The notes: generated from the sequence alone by a model not told the origin. Shown: positions 23,515-35,146, counted from the first letter of the stretch. The stretch is 64,000 nucleotides of DNA from Talpa occidentalis (GCF_014898055.3 NW_023601433.1:68086767-68150766), one strand, 5' to 3'. Program-made: numbers and translations.

Positions 23515-23780
23515 CTCCATCCCCACCGCTGCCTGCCTGCCTGGCCTCCATCCCCACTGCCTGCCTGGCCTCCATCCCCACCGCTGCCTGCCTGCCTGGC
23601 CTCCATCCCCACCGCTGCCTGCCTGCCTGGCCTCCATCCCCACCGCTGCCTGCCTGCCTGGCCTCCATCCCCACCTGCCTGGCCTCCATCCCCACCGCTG
23701 CCTGCCTGCCTGGCCTCCATCCCCACCGCTGCCTCCCTGCCTGGCCCCCATCCCCACCGCTGCTTCCCTGCCTGGCCTCC
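23515..23780. repeat. 31-bp minisatellite, about nine units
   Basis: The unit is tccatccccaccgctgcctg plus cctgcctggcc. Seven units are full-length (31 bp) and two are shortened, lacking the accgctgcctg part wholly or partly. The last two carry the variants cctccctg and cttccctg. The array is open in several frames on both strands because the unit has no stop codon. That openness does not indicate a gene. Confidence 0.95.
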
Positions 23781-24589
23781 AAGTCAGGTGGGCACTTGAC
23801 GGGATTGTTCATAGATTTTTTTTTTTTTCCCCATGGTGACCAACACCTTCTAGTCATTTAGAGTGAGCCAGCTGGCACAAAACCAAACCTGTCTTTGTTT
23901 TCAATTTTATCAAGTAAAATGTGTAAAAATATCAAGAACAGCCTTCATGATAAGGCTGTCCAGAGTCCTTTACTGATGCATTTGTTAATGTGTACTGGCC
24001 TATCCTGACTAGCTCTAGGGCTGCTTGTTACTCGACTTTACCTGAGGGGGTAGTAGCAGGTGAAGCTGCCTTATTGGCAAGAGCAGAGACAGATGTGTCT
24101 GTGGAACAGGCTGTAGGGTAGGAACACTCTGTGTGTCTGAGGCCCCGTTCAGTCAGACCTTCATGAGGCGCAGATAGGGTTGAAGGGTGCCTGAAGGGTG
24201 TACTTAACGTCCCTACAGACCAGAGGGCTGAGAATCCTTTGCATTTCTAACCATGTTGCACATTTGACCCTGCCTGTGTGAACTAATTCACACGTCTGGA
24301 GAACTGTTGATAGTTTTCATTCTCCTCTACTCACTGGCTTTTTTCCTTTAGAAGATTGTCCCAAATGCTGTCTTTTCCTGCTTAAAACTGTCTGCTTAAA
24401 ACTTTCCCTACTTAAAACTGTCTTGGTAAAGGATTGCAAAATATATGCTATTCATTGGCTACTGCTTTTCTTTTGATAGCTGCATATTAAAAACCATGTA
24501 ATTTCTTCAACTCATTGTAAACGGAAATAACATTATCATCGCTCCCTACAGCTCAAGAAAAGGCCATAATCAACAGCAGAGGGGAAAGT

Positions 24590-24885
24590 CTCCAGAATTT
24601 TTTCCTTGACAGTTTTACTAAAATACACTTCACTAACTACACAATGTGCCTATTTAAAATCCACAAACTTGATGGGTTTTAATATATTCACAAAGCTACT
24701 ATTACCATGATAAATTTTCAAACATTTTATCACAACCCCCAGTCCCCCAAGAAACTCCATACTCATTAGTAGACTTCATCCTACTTCTCAACTAAGAAAC
24801 CACTCATTTACTTTCTGCCTCAGATTGGCCTATTCTGGAGACTTCACATAAGCACAATTAAATAGCATACAGGTGTTTGAGGCTG
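24590..24885. mobile_element. Old common mammalian repeat, possibly L1-derived
   Basis: It contains ttttactaaaatacacttca, gatgggttttaatatattca, aaagctactattaccatgat, tttactttctgcctcagatt, ggcctattctggagacttca, the order of a widespread old mammalian repeat. I cannot assign the family with confidence. Confidence 0.45.
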
Positions 24886-25799
24886 ACACAAACCCTCCAA
24901 GTCCCCTGAACACACTCAACATACTGGGGTGACCCTGTGCCAGCTGCAGGTGCTGGGCTGTCTCTGGGCAAGTGAAGGACAACTCAGGCATTCAGACAGC
25001 ACAGTGGGCATGTGCCAGCCAGTGAATGCTGCTTCTTAGGGTGGTCTTAGGCTTGTTGGAGAGTTTTTTGGTACATAATGAACTGTTTAACAAAAAAATT
25101 AAAATTCTAGAAAAAAGCTGTTAGATGCAACGTACTCGGTTGTCATCTTCTTATCTATTTTTACCTGTCATGCAACTTGGCAAATAAACTTATTTTTCAC
25201 CACTTCCATTTTCTACAGCCAACTCTATTACTGGTCTTATATTAACCTATCTCCAACGTCAACAGCTGTTTTTGAAACTCTGGTGCAATGTCGGTCCTTA
25301 ACAGGTAAATGAAAGAAGACAGTGAGATGAGTTTCATTTTTCAATGACTTCTCACATTTATAATTGGAAATTTATCACCCTTTCCATTAAAAAAAGGATT
25401 AATGAGTCTATCCTCCCATCTCACTCCTCTGAAAGTCTTCATTGAAGATGTTTATTTCCACAGTGGGGGGTCCAGGATTAGCAGGGCTTCCAGAAGGGTG
25501 GAGGAAATGTAAAGGTCAATTTAATTAGATCGTTCATACTGCCAATCTCCTACATTACTCATAAAAATGTCATGATTTACTAACCATTACATACCTGTAT
25601 TTTTTAAATACCCAAGCATTTTAAAACAATTCCCTTGAATTACTCAGTCATATATATTCCCATTTTGATAAAAGTTTGTACAGTCTGCTAAAAATCAGAT
25701 AACCATTTGAAGTCAACACCGTTTTCAGATGTATAAATGTCACTGCCTTACACAGGGAACATGTCAGTGTTGTGCATAAGAACCTAGGCAACAGTCATC

Positions 25800-25985
25800 A
25801 ACTCATGGTGACTTAATGATTCAGATTTGACAGCTGGGCAGGGCCTCAGCATTGTCCTTCTCCCTCATTTCACAGATGAGAAAAATGAGATCTACCAGGG
25901 CTAAGTGACTCAATTAAGTCATAGTCTCAGTGATCAAAGAGCTAAGACTCACATCAGTCTTCCAACTCCAAGAAAAGCGTTTTTC
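25800..25985 (-). mobile_element. MIR SINE
   Basis: Reverse-oriented core: ccctcatttcacagatgaga, aaaatgagatctaccagggc, taagtgactcaattaagtca, agagctaagactcacatcag. Confidence 0.65.
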
Positions 25986-26209
25986 CTAGCCCAGACCACC
26001 TATTTTATGGCCTTGAAACCTGGAAGCCAATTGCTGCCCTGCTGACAACTCAGGATTATGATTACATGCCTCAACTCACATGGCCCAGGCTCCAGGAGTG
26101 ATAGTCGAGACAGGTTGCTTTCTGGGTTTGCGTTTGACACATGAGTGAGCACAGATGGTCCTCCGACCTCATCAGCGTTAAAGACCAACATGCTAACTTG
26201 AACATGATC

Positions 26210-26300
26210 ATCAAGGATTTATTAACTGCCCACTGTGTTCAAAGCCCTGTGCTAAGCTCCTGGGGAATTTCAAAGATAGTCTGAACTGTGATCCCAGGCA
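26210..26300 (-). mobile_element. L2/MIR 3' end fragment
   Basis: It reads atttattaactgcccactgt, gttcaaagccctgtgctaag, ctcctggggaatttcaaaga, the reverse-oriented 3' end common to L2 relics. Confidence 0.55.
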
Positions 26301-27369
26301 TGGAATGGATTTCATTATAAAAAGGAGTAAGACATGGGGCAATTTAACACCTATCATTAATAAAACAACTTATCAGAAAAGAACACAAAAATGGAAGGTA
26401 GTGACCAGCAGAGGAATTTCAGTGTGCCATGGACCTCTTTTGCAAAAATTTCAGGGTGGAACTTGATTGAAATTAAAAAGGCAGAGATCTGGCCTCCTTG
26501 TGAACAAAATGGCCCCTCACCTGGACAGGAGCCACTGACTATTTCAGCTCTTGGTTGAAAAGGACGTGTCACAATGTACGTGGTATAAGGGCTGGAAACA
26601 GGCAAATAGGAAGTTGGTGTCTCAGGTGGGGGCAGTTTGTGGTGGGGATAGTAACTGATTCAACTCTTAAGAAGCAGAAAAAGCACCTAAGAAAATCTGT
26701 TACTGGGTTGGGAGAGCTTTTCCCAAACTTGTGTTTAGGCTTATCCACTGTGACAGAAGCTCCTCTGGTTTTCAGCCCATGTGGAGTTTCCATCTACTGA
26801 CTATTGTGAGCTGAATTGCAGTTAACCTGTGAGGAGAATTCTAAGAGCAGGCTGAGAAAACCAGAGACAACAAACAGCTTCAAGGAAAAACGGCTCTTCT
26901 ATAGTTCAGAGGAAAACTGATAGTGGTAATGTATGTGTTGGGCTGTCGGACACAAGCACCTCGATGCTGATCATGACTCAAGGCCCCTGTCCTGAGTCCC
27001 TCCGAAGACCCTTGACTGCAGGAGGACCAGCCACACATGGTACCTCCAAGGTCACCTCCACATTCAATAGGGTAAAAACTGAAATTCATCTGCCTCTGCT
27101 CCTCCTGAATCCCCAACTTTCCCTCCCCCAGACTGGCACCCCTGCTGTTCCATTCTCCCAGGCTCCAGCACCTTTGGCTCCCCTGGCCCCAGCCACAGCA
27201 GCTGAAAGTGGACTCTCCTCTCTGTCTTGCCAAGTGCTCTCTGCTCTGCCTGGTCAGTGCCAAGTGCGCTGGCTCCTTCCTGTTCACTTGCTGGGATACT
27301 TCACGGCCTCCCAATTTCTTTGTCCTGCTTTTATGCCTTCCATCTGTAAATACCTTAATTATCTTTTTC

Positions 27370-27660
27370 AAATCCAGATGTCATCACATCATTCTCCTGT
27401 GCAAAACCTGCAAGCTGTTCACAGGCTGACGAATCCTGTTAAGATCTTTAGCCAGGTTCCCTGTTTTCCACTTCCCCGGCTTTCCTGCTCACAATTCTAC
27501 CAGTCGGTCCAGGGTTCCTGGACTCTGCGGCCTCCATGCTCTGACCCTGAAGGTTCACGACTCTAGGTTTCGCCTCCTTGACCCTCCCTCCCGTTCTTGC
27601 AGGAATATCTCCTAAGTGTCTGTAGGCCAGTACGACTTCATTTCTTCCCCCAGACTTTAA
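27370..27660 (+). mobile_element. L2 LINE fragment
   Basis: Phrases such as gatgtcatcacatcattctc, ctgtgcaaaacctgcaagct, tggactctgcggcctccatg and ctctgaccctgaaggttcac are in the order of the L2 ORF2 end. Open frames crossing it are leftovers and not genes. Confidence 0.55.
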
Positions 27661-28244
27661 ACTGCCTATTTGGGAAATTTAAAGCATAGTGATACTAAAT
27701 ATATTCTTAGAGATACTGGCAGAATTTATTTCCCCAAAGTTTAGTCTACGCTGAAGGTCTAATACTTTAGAATTTTATTTTTAAACTTAAGAACATTCAA
27801 AGTTTAAAGCATTAGCTTTTAAAATTATTTGAAATTAGAATTCTCTGTTACAAATACAAAGAAGAAAATGCATCAAATGTGAATAATGAGAGATTCTAAT
27901 TCAGGAGACGCAGTAGGGGAAAAGTAAACCTGATATTATCTTCCACAAAGAACAAGAGGGCTCAGTTTCAATTATGTAGTGTATTTAGGTTTAAAAGCAG
28001 CATCTCCATCCTGCAAAACTTTTTGGTTTCTGGTGGATAATCCTCTCCTGAAGCTCAGACTTTAAGTGAAGCCTCCATTTGACTTCCAGGATTGTTATAA
28101 AAGATTGATATTGAGAGACAAGAAAGGGGATGCAGACTTTCTTGAATATTAAAAATCGAAGTGTCTGGATTTCTAGAAATCTCATTAGCATCTGAAGGAT
28201 AACCTGGCATACAAGTGAAAAATACAGCAGCTCCTCCCTTCCCC

Positions 28245-28470
28245 ACGAGGGTATACATCCCAGTGGATGCCAGAAGCCACCCACACAGTGCCACACCCTG
28301 CAGATGTTTTTTCCTATACACACATACCTATGAGAAGCTTCAATTTATACATTAAGCACAAAGAGATCAACAACTAGAACTAATAATAAATAGAACTATA
28401 ACAATACACTGTAATAAAAGTTACGTGAATGTGTTCTCTCAACTTATCTGTTATGTTTTTGGACAGTGAC
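28245..28470 (+). mobile_element. DNA-transposon-derived relic, copy B
   Basis: It shares with 14335-14585 the blocks ttttttcctataca(c)acata, agcttcaatttataca, taataaatagaac and tgtaataaaagttacgtgaa. More diverged at its left end. Confidence 0.5.
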
Positions 28471-29622
28471 TAATTGAAACTGGATAAGGGGAAAACAATA
28501 ATTCCTTCACCTTTCTCTGCTTTCCCTATAACGTCTAGCAAAGAGCCTGACACACAGTAGGTACAAATAAACAGGCACTGAGTTGACTAAGCATGAAATT
28601 GCTGACCTCAGGCAGACCAGAACTGCGGTGTCCTGACAGTAGACCCCCAGGGAGCACTCATCTTGAAATCCAGAGACTTCTTAAAAGTGTGGTAATGGGA
28701 ATCACACTGACCAGCAATGATCATAAGAATGTAATTCAACTCTGGGCATCTTACAAACCAATGAAGTGATTTTAAACACTAATAAATTAGTATCTGGAGC
28801 ACCAGGCACACACCCCACTGCATCTGCACGCACAGGAGACACCTGTGTTCAATGCTGGTGCTGTTGATGAGTATTCTACAAATGGGGTTTGAACTTGTCA
28901 CTAACAGCATGAAAAGTTTTATTTTTTAAAAGACAAGACATGAAAACTAGAGAAAAGATACAGATGTTTATGGGATAACAGAAATGCTTTCCAGTCCTTT
29001 TAAGAAGTTTCAGCTGTCTGATACAGGTCAATTAGGAAAACTAATTACTGTCGCCTACTTTTATCAGAGTGGTCTCTATTGATCGATACTGACTTTTCTC
29101 AGCTGCAACCCACAGGTATTCACACAAACACGGCAGGTCGAAACCTTTTATGCATTTGATTTAATGTGAAGGTTTGAATACTAGATGAAACACATGATGG
29201 AGCCTTTAAATTGATTTAAAACCATGTGTTCAGCAGAAAGAAGCACAGCAAGACAAAGCAAAGCAGCTTGAAGTCTGGTGCTCTATGAACATGGCTGGGC
29301 CTCAGGCCATTGAACTCACTTTTCAAATGGAATCGAGAAAGTATTCAATTTGAAAGTCATCGATTGCTATCTGTTTTCTGCTCTGGCCATGATGATGAAA
29401 GCCAGGCTGTGGTGAGTTAGTGTGCCAAGGAGCCCAGGTGAGAGGCTCCCTAGTCTTGACCTATTCCCACTGCTGTCCCTCACCAGACCCTGGCTCTTCT
29501 GCCTTCACCCTTGCAGTGTGCAGTGGTCCTCGAGGCACCAACCCAGTGCCAGAGTTGGTAAAACTGCTCAAACCAAACCAAACCAAATAGCCAACCAGGT
29601 GTATTGAACCCCACATATATGA

Positions 29623-29652
29623 CCTTGTCTTCAGTTTAAACTGAAGACAAGG
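29623..29652. repeat. Perfect 30-bp palindrome
   Basis: The left arm ccttgtcttcagttt is followed with no spacer by its exact reverse complement aaactgaagacaagg. The next base outward on each side (a and g) does not pair. Confidence 0.97.
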
Positions 29653-30139
29653 GTTCTGCCTCTGCTGGAAATCTAAGCAGTATAGACATTGGGAGAGGAC
29701 TATAGGATTAGGAGGGACTCCAGTTTATCTCTGCTTCACTAAAGTTTCAACACCCACTTTTTTTTTTTTTTTTAATAGAACTACAGTTGCCAAAGAGAAA
29801 GCAGCAATTTAAATGCCAAAAGCACCAGGCATTGCTAAGGAAAGGAGTGGTGTTCAAATGATTAATTACACTCACACGGGTTCTCTACACTGATCGCTCA
29901 TGCTAAGAATTTAACAGACTTGCCAATTAGTTACTTGTGAATCATCTTCCACTTGCCTAATTTGCCTTCAAAGTTTGTACTCAGCAATTTGCACTTATTT
30001 AAATCAACTTACAGGGGATGGGGGAAGGAAGGAGAGGAAATCTGGTGTCTTCAATTCAGCAACTGGTCATTTTAGGAAATTTTAAGAACCACTTTTTCCC
30101 AGTGCAGTATAGAAGTCAGAATGCAAAGGGTCAGGTTTA

Positions 30140-30406
30140 TTCATTTTTAAGATTTATTTTTTATACAAGAACTGGGGTATAGGTCAGAGGCACAGGAGGG
30201 TGAGAGAATTCACCAGAGACAGAGCAGGGAGCAGAACAGGCAGATCGACTGAAGTACACTGCTGAGGGGAGCAGCAGGTGAGACAGGAGAGGCCTGCCAC
30301 GCCATGTGGGTTTCTTCCTGGCCGGCCAGGAATCGAACCTGCACTGCAGAGGCCGCGGACAACTCCACAGTGCAGTGCTCAACCCGCTGTGCCACTGGGG
30401 AGGCCC
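30140..30406 (-). mobile_element. tRNA-Glu-type SINE, 'gcggttgag' type head
   Basis: Minus-strand copy with a head on that strand like ggcctccccagtggcacagc and gttgagcactgcactgtgga. The flanks tgcaaagggtcaggttta (30122-30139) and tgcaaagggtccagttta (30407-30424) form an 18-base duplication with a few differences, so it is an older insertion. Confidence 0.92.
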
Positions 30407-30540
30407 TGCAAAGGGTCCAGTTTAAATGTCACTTAACAGGGCTGAATATCAGAAGAAACAAGGACTTCATTATGGTGATGAATTGACTTGAACAAGATCC
30501 TATAGCTTGGGTTCTCAAATGTCACTGTAGCTGTTATTTT

Positions 30541-30769
30541 TTTGTGTGCAAAAGAATTCAGGCTTTAGGTTAGAGTGAGAGGATTCACCAGAGACAGAGT
30601 GGGGAGCAGAACAGGCAGATGTTACTGAAATACACTGCTGAGGGAAGCAGCGGGCGAGACAGGAGAGGTCTGCTGCTCCAAATGTGAGTTAGCTCCCTGA
30701 CTGGGGATCGAACTCAGGCCACATTGGTCATAGCGCTGAGACTTAACCCCAAGGACACCAGGGAGGCCC
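30541..30769 (-). mobile_element. Diverged tRNA-Glu-type SINE, variant subfamily with 'ttttactg' insertion
   Basis: Minus-strand copy lacking the usual aaataaatcttt tail. It carries caggcagatgttactgaaat where other copies have caggcagattgactgaaat. It also has a longer head loop (aactcaggccacattggtca). The copy at 50645-50862 shares both features, so the two define a separate subfamily in this window. Confidence 0.85.
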
Positions 30770-32178
30770 TATTTTTCTTAAAGGAGGGGGACAGAGGAGG
30801 AATACACTTAAGTTTAGCAGAAGAGCACCAGACAAAGGAGATTTTCTTAGCATGTCAGAATTAACAGCTGTTCATTCCTGTTAATACTCAGTTTATTTTT
30901 ATAGGGCCTCTTTAAATGGAGTAACAGTTTCTAAATAACAGTTATTCCTTTTTTACACAGACCTCTTTTGCTATCACAAAATTTTTTCTTTAATAGTCTT
31001 AATTTATTCTAACTTCTCAAACTTGAAGCCTACACCCGATCACTGACTTTACTACAGTTTGTAAAAGCCCATATCCTCCTCACCCCACATCCCTTCAGCC
31101 CTCTCCTCAGCACCCCAGGCCTCTGCTCAGAATGTGGAAAGCTTGAAGGCTTCTCATGATTGAGTCTCTTGGAAATTTTAACAAGACAGGTAAAGGGCAG
31201 AGAGGCCCACAAATACTTAAGGAACTGTAATCTTTGGGAAACTGGGTTTGCCTTAGGGACCCTTTTCTTTAAAGGAAAACACAGGGTGAGCTGCGCCAAT
31301 GTACAACCTTGTAAGTCACCCAGGAAAATCATAAGACATTTTGTGCAGCATAAATTAGGTATTCCAATTTAGGGCAAGCTGGAGGAAGTGCTTATTCGAT
31401 TTGAAAGGATTTAAAATAAGTCTATACTCGCACTATAATATGAACAGGCTGTCGTGAAAGACCAGAAAGTAGCTGCATTTCCTAACATAGTTTTAAGAGC
31501 AAAAAAATCTTGTTATCATTGGCTTTTATGAATCTGGCTGGCTTGACGCAAATCAGGAAGCCAATGTCAGATCCTTTCCTAGGAGAAATAACCAGGGAGT
31601 AACAGATGTGACAACACCACGATCTCAATTTTAAAAGCTAAGCTCGAGAATCCATGCAAATATGGGGAGAGGAGAAAAGAAAGGCGCTCATGTTTTATAA
31701 GGTGGGTCCCAGAGGCAGAGGGCAGACTTTTCGAGCTGCTGCTGGGCTGGGTGCCCTGATGGGGACAAAAATGCGGCCTCAGTACCTTCCCAAACTGTAG
31801 GCATAAAGTGGTCAAAACCTGCTGTGGGCAGGGTCAGGATCAGGATTGGACAATCTGAAAAAGCAACAAGTCAGCAAGAACAAAAAGTAGGTTCTGTGGG
31901 CAGAACACTACACATGGAAATGAGGGCATTATATATAACTCTTCACATGCTTTGTCTCTCCCCACAGAGTAATTTCTTTTCTACTGACTTTTTACTGAAA
32001 TCATATTGTATGATGGAATCATACCTGCATGATCCTACCTGAAAGAACATTGCAAAATTCTTATAAAATGAATTACTATTACAGAGTTACTTGCATTAAC
32101 AAAATGTAAATCCTATTTTACAAAGCAAAAAAGGTATGATGAAACCCATTTGAAGCAAATGTTACAAAGGTAACTCAC

Positions 32179-32275
32179 CTGGAAATCTTGATCATCGATT
32201 CCAAACCTCTCCCGCAGGTTACGAAAAACCATTGGGCAGTATTCCTTAAACTTGAAATGGCTCGGCATGTTTTCT
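32179..32275 (-). CDS. PIP4K2A: PIP4K2A exon 3 (residues 81-113)
   Basis: This 97-base exon has acceptor gactgtttcag before AGAAAACATGCC and donor TTCCAG|gtgagt. With the two bases from exon 2 it restores the lysine codon, then reads [20 protein letters not shown] and continues to ...[12 protein letters not shown], leaving in phase 0. ENMPS and [16 protein letters not shown] are the features that point to the alpha paralogue rather than beta (ENLPS, ...DQDYQ) or gamma (CPQVFRNLRDRF). The region is the start of the conserved PIPK kinase core. It lies only 1130 bases downstream of exon 2, the shortest intron in the window. Confidence 0.96.
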
Positions 32276-33405
32276 CTGAAACAGTCAGATTGTGGAGCAA
32301 AGCTCAGATATATAAAGAGTTAACCAGACCTGAATCTGCTGTCTAGTGCTACAAGCAGCCAAACGAGTGCTTGGACCAAGTTCATAACCCACGCAAGGTA
32401 CAGGTGTGCTTCACGGAACCAACTACAGCCCACAGCAAGATGGGGGACAGAGAGAAGACATCTGCCTCCCTCCACCACCTAGAAACACTTGGCCTCTACA
32501 ACCTTTTTAATCCTGATCACACATAACAACTGCTTCCCCAATGAAAAAGGTGTGGGAAGAGGCCATGTAGAAAGAAATGGTGAAGGCAAGGCAAAGAGCA
32601 TGTAGAATTCTAGAAGGGCTGCAGGGGGAGCCGAAAAGGTCCCCACACTCGCCCTCAACAGCTAGATGATTAAAGCTTACAAAGTGAGTTTCTCTTCTTC
32701 CCTGAATGTCCTGTTTTCTTTTACATAAATATCACATTCTAAATTCTTAAAGATTTCCCTCAAAAGGTCAACCTCTAGACAGTTAAGAGAATTAATCTGT
32801 CAGTTTCACATTGGAATAATGGCTCCAATATGAAATGGTATAATTGATCCTCACGTGGGAGGAATTTCTTTGAGGCTCATCCCACTCATTCAGAATTGCT
32901 TCCTAGTCTGTGTTCCCACAGAAACACACACACACACACACACAATTGTGGTACTTTGCATGCCTAATTATTCAAATGGAGAATTCTCAAAGTCCAACAT
33001 GGCATCCATATTTTTTGTAAAAATGTACTTTAATTCTTTATCCTATGAAGAAGTCATTTCTGTTTATAAAGTAATCATGATCAGTTTTGTATAAGATAGC
33101 AGAGGTCGATTGCTGTTCAAAAATCCAAGCAATTTATAGCTTCAAGCATTTAAATTGTAATGAGAATATCACTTTTAACACATAAGATATTCATAGAGAA
33201 TAATATGCCATATGGTAAAGGGATATTACCCAAGAGGGCCCGCTGTTGCTTTTCTGAAAATGACAGATGGTTATGTTTATCACAGGATTAACTTCATCAG
33301 CAAAACTTTACTCCCACCCATTGAAAAAATATGTGATTATACAAATTCACAAAAATCTTTCTCTTGGCAGCCCCGTAGTTCTGTAAAAGTTGTATTTGTA
33401 CTTAC
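32276..33405 (-). other. PIP4K2A intron 2, non-coding
   Basis: A short 1130-base intron between exons 2 and 3. It contains one CA microsatellite and no SINE. The rest is AT-rich single-copy-looking sequence with no recognisable element. Confidence 0.88.
32924..32944. repeat. (AC)10 microsatellite
   Basis: About ten AC units in intron 2. Confidence 0.95.
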
Positions 33406-33503
33406 TTGTTAAAAAGGTGATTGTCCACCTTTATCTTTGAATAGGCTTTGAAGTCATCTGGCATCAACATAACAGGGATTTGAACGTGGCTCAATTCATT
33501 GAT
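33406..33503 (-). CDS. PIP4K2A: PIP4K2A exon 2 (about residues 49-80 plus two bases of codon 81)
   Basis: This 98-base exon reads [20 protein letters not shown]... and ends in ...KVDNHLFN plus AA of a split lysine codon. The acceptor is tttctag just before ATCAATGAA, and the donor is AACAA|gtaag. The phase is 0 in and 2 out, and it joins exactly to the exon at 32275. The segment belongs to the N-terminal part of the PIP kinase fold that, in the family, contributes to dimerisation and a flat, basic membrane-facing surface. The residues match the alpha isoform as I recall it. The beta and gamma isoforms differ around the following exon (ENLPS rather than ENMPS). No stop or frameshift is present. 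Confidence 0.95.
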
Positions 33504-34423
33504 CTAGAAAGATATAAAATACATGGCTCAGGTTACTATCTAGGTAGGAAGTGCTTCACTTAACCATGTGTCTCAAGAAAACTGGAGAACACCAAAAATT
33601 CTCCACCCATCTTCCTCCTCCCTCCCTACCCCGGTCCTAAATCATCTCTTGTGATGCCTTCCTCACTCCCTCTGCAGAGTTCATCACTGCCTCCTACTAG
33701 CATCAAGTTCCAACCTCACTGCTCATGTGTCTGACACTGACCTGTGGGGGCCTCCAGGAATTCTGGAGTTAGTGCTCATGGCCAACTGTCCCCGCTTCTC
33801 CTTCCTACTCTTCCCACTTCCCTTCAACATAAGCTCCTTAGATCATGACTAAGACAGCTTCCCTCTGTAAAGAAAACGTTATCTGAGAAAGGGTTTAATT
33901 TCTCATAAATATTTGTTTGAATAGCAGATGACTTTTTTAGATCTTTGAGTACTTGAAAAACATCACGTATGCGGTTTCTACCTTCCTCGTGGGAACTAAA
34001 CTTAAACATAAGTATTGAGGTGGGGCATGAATTTACCAAAAGGAAAGGAAGAGTCATAAGGCCCTGGGGCTAAATTGAAAGGGAGACTGGTTGGGCAGGG
34101 AACAAGAAGGAAAACGAAGAAGGGGTTAGAGGACAAAGTGTTGAATCAAGTTCTCTTCTATTTGTCAGTGAATGGCAGGGACACTGTGTGATAAAATTCT
34201 GAAAAATTTGAACTTTCTCAGTTGTTTTTGTCTTGGTTCCCAAGCTATATTCCCCTTGTTGATAACAATGAATTCCACTTTAAGAATGTATACTTCCAGT
34301 GAAATGGAAGATACTGGAAGAGTTCTCAGTTACAAAAACAAGATGAAACAAAAAATGGGATTTTAGCTAAAGGAGGGTTTTTAACACATTGCCCATTCAT
34401 GTTCACAAAAAGTAGAGGAAATC

Positions 34424-34689
34424 GGGCCTCCCTGGTGGTGCAGGAGTTAAAGACTTAGCACTATCAAGCTATTTCCAGCCACTGCATTTTGAGTTCAATC
34501 CCTAGCCAGGGAGCTACCCACATGGTGCAGCAGACCTCTCCTGACTCTCCCGCTGCTCCCTCAGCAGTGTATTTCAGTAGATCTGCCTGTTCTACTCACC
34601 ACTCTCTGGTGAATCTTTTCACCCCTGCACCTCTGGCCTACACCCCAGTTCTTACATGCATAAATAAATTTTTAAAAATCTTTTAAAAT
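34424..34689 (+). mobile_element. tRNA-Glu-type SINE
   Basis: Plus-strand full-length copy from gggcctccctggtggtgcag to a gcataaataaatttttaaaa tail. Perfect 16-base target duplication aaaagtagaggaaatc is at 34408-34423 and 34690-34705. Confidence 0.95.
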
Positions 34690-35024
34690 AAAAGTAGAGG
34701 AAATCTTTAAGATGCCTTCCTCCCCCTAGAGTGAATTTAATCTATAGTGGGTATGGGAAAACATCAAGTGAGAGTGAAAGTAGCTTTTCTAAACAAAGTA
34801 CAAGTTAAATACTTAGTTGGGTCAAAGGAAAGCTGAACAGTCAGACTTCAAGACTAAATCAGGACCTTGAAGGTAATGGAAAGTGATCCCTGCATCAGAT
34901 AAATGAAAATGCAAATGGTATATCTGGAAGAAATATGGGGAAGAGATGATGTTTGAAGATAATGGCTGAGATTTTCCACAACTGAAAAAAGTTGTAAACC
35001 TATGAATATAGAAAAATGAATGCA

Positions 35025-35146
35025 GGCCTCCCCTGGTGGCACAGCGGTTGAGCGCTGGGCTGCAGCCTCTGTGGCGCCAGTTCGTTCCCCGGCCGCTGGC
35101 GAGGGTCCCACAAAAAAAGTAAAAATAAATGTAAAAAAAAAATAAG
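35025..35146 (+). mobile_element. tRNA-head-only SINE with A-rich tail
   Basis: The tRNA-like head (ggcctcccctggtggcacag, gttgagcgctgggctgcagc, gttcgttccccgg, gagggtcccaca) is followed at once by an A-rich tail (aaaaaaagtaaaaataaatg). The usual body is absent. The flanking repeat aatgaatgca at 35015-35024 and 35147-35156 suggests it inserted in this short form rather than being cut down later. Confidence 0.85.

Larger units (their letters stand above)
17853..32178 (-). other. PIP4K2A intron 3, non-coding
   Basis: This 14.3-kb intron holds an LTR-like, promoter-bearing segment (18.9-19.7 kb), a second LTR-like tail near 20.2 kb, a 31-bp minisatellite (23.5-23.8 kb), MIR and L2 fragments (18.4, 25.8, 26.2, 27.4, 28.5 kb), a DNA-transposon relic (28.2 kb), a perfect palindrome (29.6 kb) and two SINEs (30.1-30.8 kb). 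The bases from 20.5 to 23.4 kb and from 31.0 to 32.1 kb show nothing I can name. Confidence 0.85.

Noticed and set aside
23515..23780. CRISPR-like array
   Set aside because: Units are directly contiguous with no unique spacers, and the host is a mammal.
23412..23857. Overlapping open frames on both strands with Gly/Arg or Pro/Ala repeats
   Set aside because: Produced by the stop-free 31-bp minisatellite. The simultaneous openness of several frames argues against coding.
26880..27371. 163-codon minus-strand open frame
   Set aside because: No family resemblance, no exon borders, and it opposes the L2-derived plus-strand sequence. Treated as chance.
26964..27566. Longest plus-strand open frame in the window (200 codons)
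   Set aside because: It is rich in Pro, Leu and Ser, overlaps an L2 fragment, has no recognisable domain and no splice structure, and lies inside a minus-strand gene's intron. Chance or repeat-derived.
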